Shown here one piece after another: positions 62,601 through 64,000 of a stretch of DNA of 64,000 nucleotides. The stretch comes from Promerops cafer (taxonomy: Eukaryota; Chordata; Aves; Passeriformes; Nectariniidae), in the NCBI GenBank assembly GCA_013398275.1, contig VZSE01004134.1, positions 126,761-190,760 on the forward strand, read 5' to 3'. The notes beneath the pieces were generated by a model. The model saw only the letters and a program-made list of their open reading frames with translations, had not been told where the DNA came from and did not search any database. Each line of letters begins with the position of its first letter. The stretch's first letter is position 1. The translations under genes were made by a program, and so were the position numbers.

Positions 62601-63829
62601 TGAGCTCCCAGCCTGCACAATGAACCTCAGCTACACCACCTCTGCTCTCCTTCAAGAAAAGGTTAAACTGGAAGACAGACCCTGCCTACAGGCACTTCAG
62701 AACAATGGGCTGATTTTTCTGCCACCAATTATTGCCCTGGATAAGTATCAAGTATGTAGAATTATAATTTAACATACATCACTCCTAAACTTAAGGGGCT
62801 ACTGACCTGTTGGGAGCTCTGGCCTCCCCTTGCAGGGAGCTGCCTGGTTATTTTGGGTCCCCTCACAAGAGCATCGTGTAACATTTGCATGAGGAGAAAG
62901 GGAAGAGTATCCATCACAAAACTGACTTCCTGCCTGCTTAGTTCTGCACAGCCACAGTGTCTGACAAAGTAACACCAGAATTAGGGTAACCACTGCAGCT
63001 GACAGTTCTGAAGTCAAAAGACACCACAGATCTGCTAGAATTTTATTAAAGTAGGTTGGCACTCGGTCTCACATAGAGTGAAAAATCCGCAGCCACAGAA
63101 AGAGAGCTCAGAGCAAACAGGATTCATGAAGTGCATTAACTGACATTTCAGCAAGATCCATGTTAAAGTACTGCAAACTCAGACAAGGCTGACATTTAAC
63201 AGCCCACAATTACCACCACGATTTGTTACTGTTACTCCAATGTGTAACACTGCAGCTCTCCACAGATGCCCAGCCCAGGGGGTTCTACAGAACCTACAAG
63301 GTCAGAGTGATTTTTCTTCAGTCCCCATGTCACACACAGGCTGCTCCGGGAGGAGTTCCAAATGACAATAACTTTATTCACTACTTTAGGACTTTGATAC
63401 AGGTCTATCACAAAAAAGCACTTGTTCAGACAGGAGCAGGTATGACTTTAATAGAACCAAAGCACCCAAAGCATCATTTCACACACCCAAGCCCCTAAAA
63501 TAACACGTACACATTCAGCCTGATGCACCAGAGGCTGCCCCCACAAACTGCAGATGGCCAAGACAGACCCACCTTGGCATCCTGCGGTGGTGACTGTTGA
63601 TCTAAGACTCAAAAATTGGACAGATTGAGGGCCCTGCAGTCCTCCACAGTAATAAACACCTAAGCGGAGAACTGCTCGGATGAGCCAAAAAACCCTTAAA
63701 AGGAGCAAATGATCCTTTGGATAACCGCCACTTAAGGCCACTTACAGGTAAAATACACGCTGACTTCTGTGCTTACAGCACATCCCAGAAGGAGCACATA
63801 AGCTCATTACGGCGCTGCAGGAAGGGATA

Positions 63830-64000
63830 AAAGCGAAGACCGAGGCTGCTCGGTGCTGGAGCAGCTCCAGAGCCCCGCAACCACCGCCGGAGCCCTCTTG
63901 GCGTCCCCGCAGCTCGGGGTCCTCCCGGCCGCGGCCGGAGCGGCCGCTGGGCCCGAGGAACAGGTGGGCGCCCCGGAAGGTCCCGGCGAGCGGCGGCGGG
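63830..64000. promoter_or_regulatory. CpG-rich right edge, possible promoter-proximal region
   Basis: Composition changes abruptly from AT-rich intron to CpG-dense GC-rich sequence that runs off the window. It may be the intron-1 end of the MED26 CpG island or the start of a divergent plus-strand transcript: a TATA-like GGATAAAAGC sits near 63825 and a donor-like AACAG|GTGGGC near 63960. Confidence 0.4.

Larger units (their letters stand above)
46772..64000 (-). other. MED26: MED26 intron 1 (at least 17.2 kb)
   Basis: No sequence resembling the expected MED26 first coding exon (QQIRDRLLQAID type) was found upstream of 46771, so the exon should lie beyond 64000. A large first intron is also present in human. 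Reading frames here are short and unconserved in appearance. Recognised contents are three CR1 tails, one LTR-like element, a perfect hairpin at 54125-54149 and a CpG-rich right edge. Confidence 0.7.

Noticed and set aside
1..64000. tRNA, rRNA, CRISPR or bacterial-type operon features
   Set aside because: None could be supported; the window is vertebrate nuclear sequence and no cloverleaf or regularly spaced repeat-spacer array was seen.

Overview
The window is vertebrate nuclear DNA, most likely from a bird. It has multi-exon genes with GT-AG introns, CpG-rich promoters, several CR1 LINE tails (the typical sauropsid retrotransposon), a retroviral-type LTR and GC-rich minisatellites. The genes correspond to human 19p genes (SAFB/SAFB2 at 19p13.3, SLC35E1/MED26 at 19p13.11), which in chicken lie on a chr28-type microchromosome. 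Single N characters at 13175, 27966, 32277, 40600 and 42987 mark contig joins in a draft assembly. No exotic system (CRISPR, operon, mobile gene cluster) is present.

Layout. (1) 1-12953, minus strand: the 5' part of SAFB, eleven coding exons from the start codon through the RRM; the 3' half runs off the left edge. (2) 12954-13319: a 366-bp CpG-rich bidirectional promoter with exact NRF1 motifs and visible mirror symmetry. (3) 13320-28589, plus strand: complete SAFB2, 21 coding exons, poly(A) signal at 28898. (4) About 28.9-36.1 kb: gene-free convergent spacer with two minisatellites and a 2,085-bp tandem duplication across an N, almost certainly an unmerged contig overlap. (5) 36909-40598, minus strand: SLC35E1, six exons; the start codon is lost at the N at 40600. 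(6) 43721-46771, minus strand: the last two coding exons of MED26, with its 3'UTR and poly(A) signal. (7) 46772-64000: the very long MED26 intron 1 (its first exon is not in the window), containing CR1 tails, a candidate solo LTR and a CpG-rich right edge.

How the genes relate. SAFB and SAFB2 are head-to-head paralogues encoding nuclear matrix/RNA-binding proteins (SAP domain, acidic region, RRM, Arg/Glu-rich coiled coil, Gly/Arg-rich tail) and presumably share transcriptional control. SLC35E1 is a Golgi/ER-type nucleotide-sugar/triose-phosphate transporter-family protein; MED26 is a Mediator subunit. They are neighbours, not a pathway.

Most interesting observation. The large acidic exon of SAFB (5533-6034) and of SAFB2 (19136-19637), with flanking intron on both sides, is base-for-base identical over 894 bp in inverted orientation (5389-6282 versus 18888-19781), while the neighbouring RRM exons have many silent differences. 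This looks like a recent gene-conversion tract between inverted paralogues. My recollection is that the same region is also near-identical between human SAFB and SAFB2, so the exon may be a recurrent conversion hotspot. A collapsed assembly is the main alternative.
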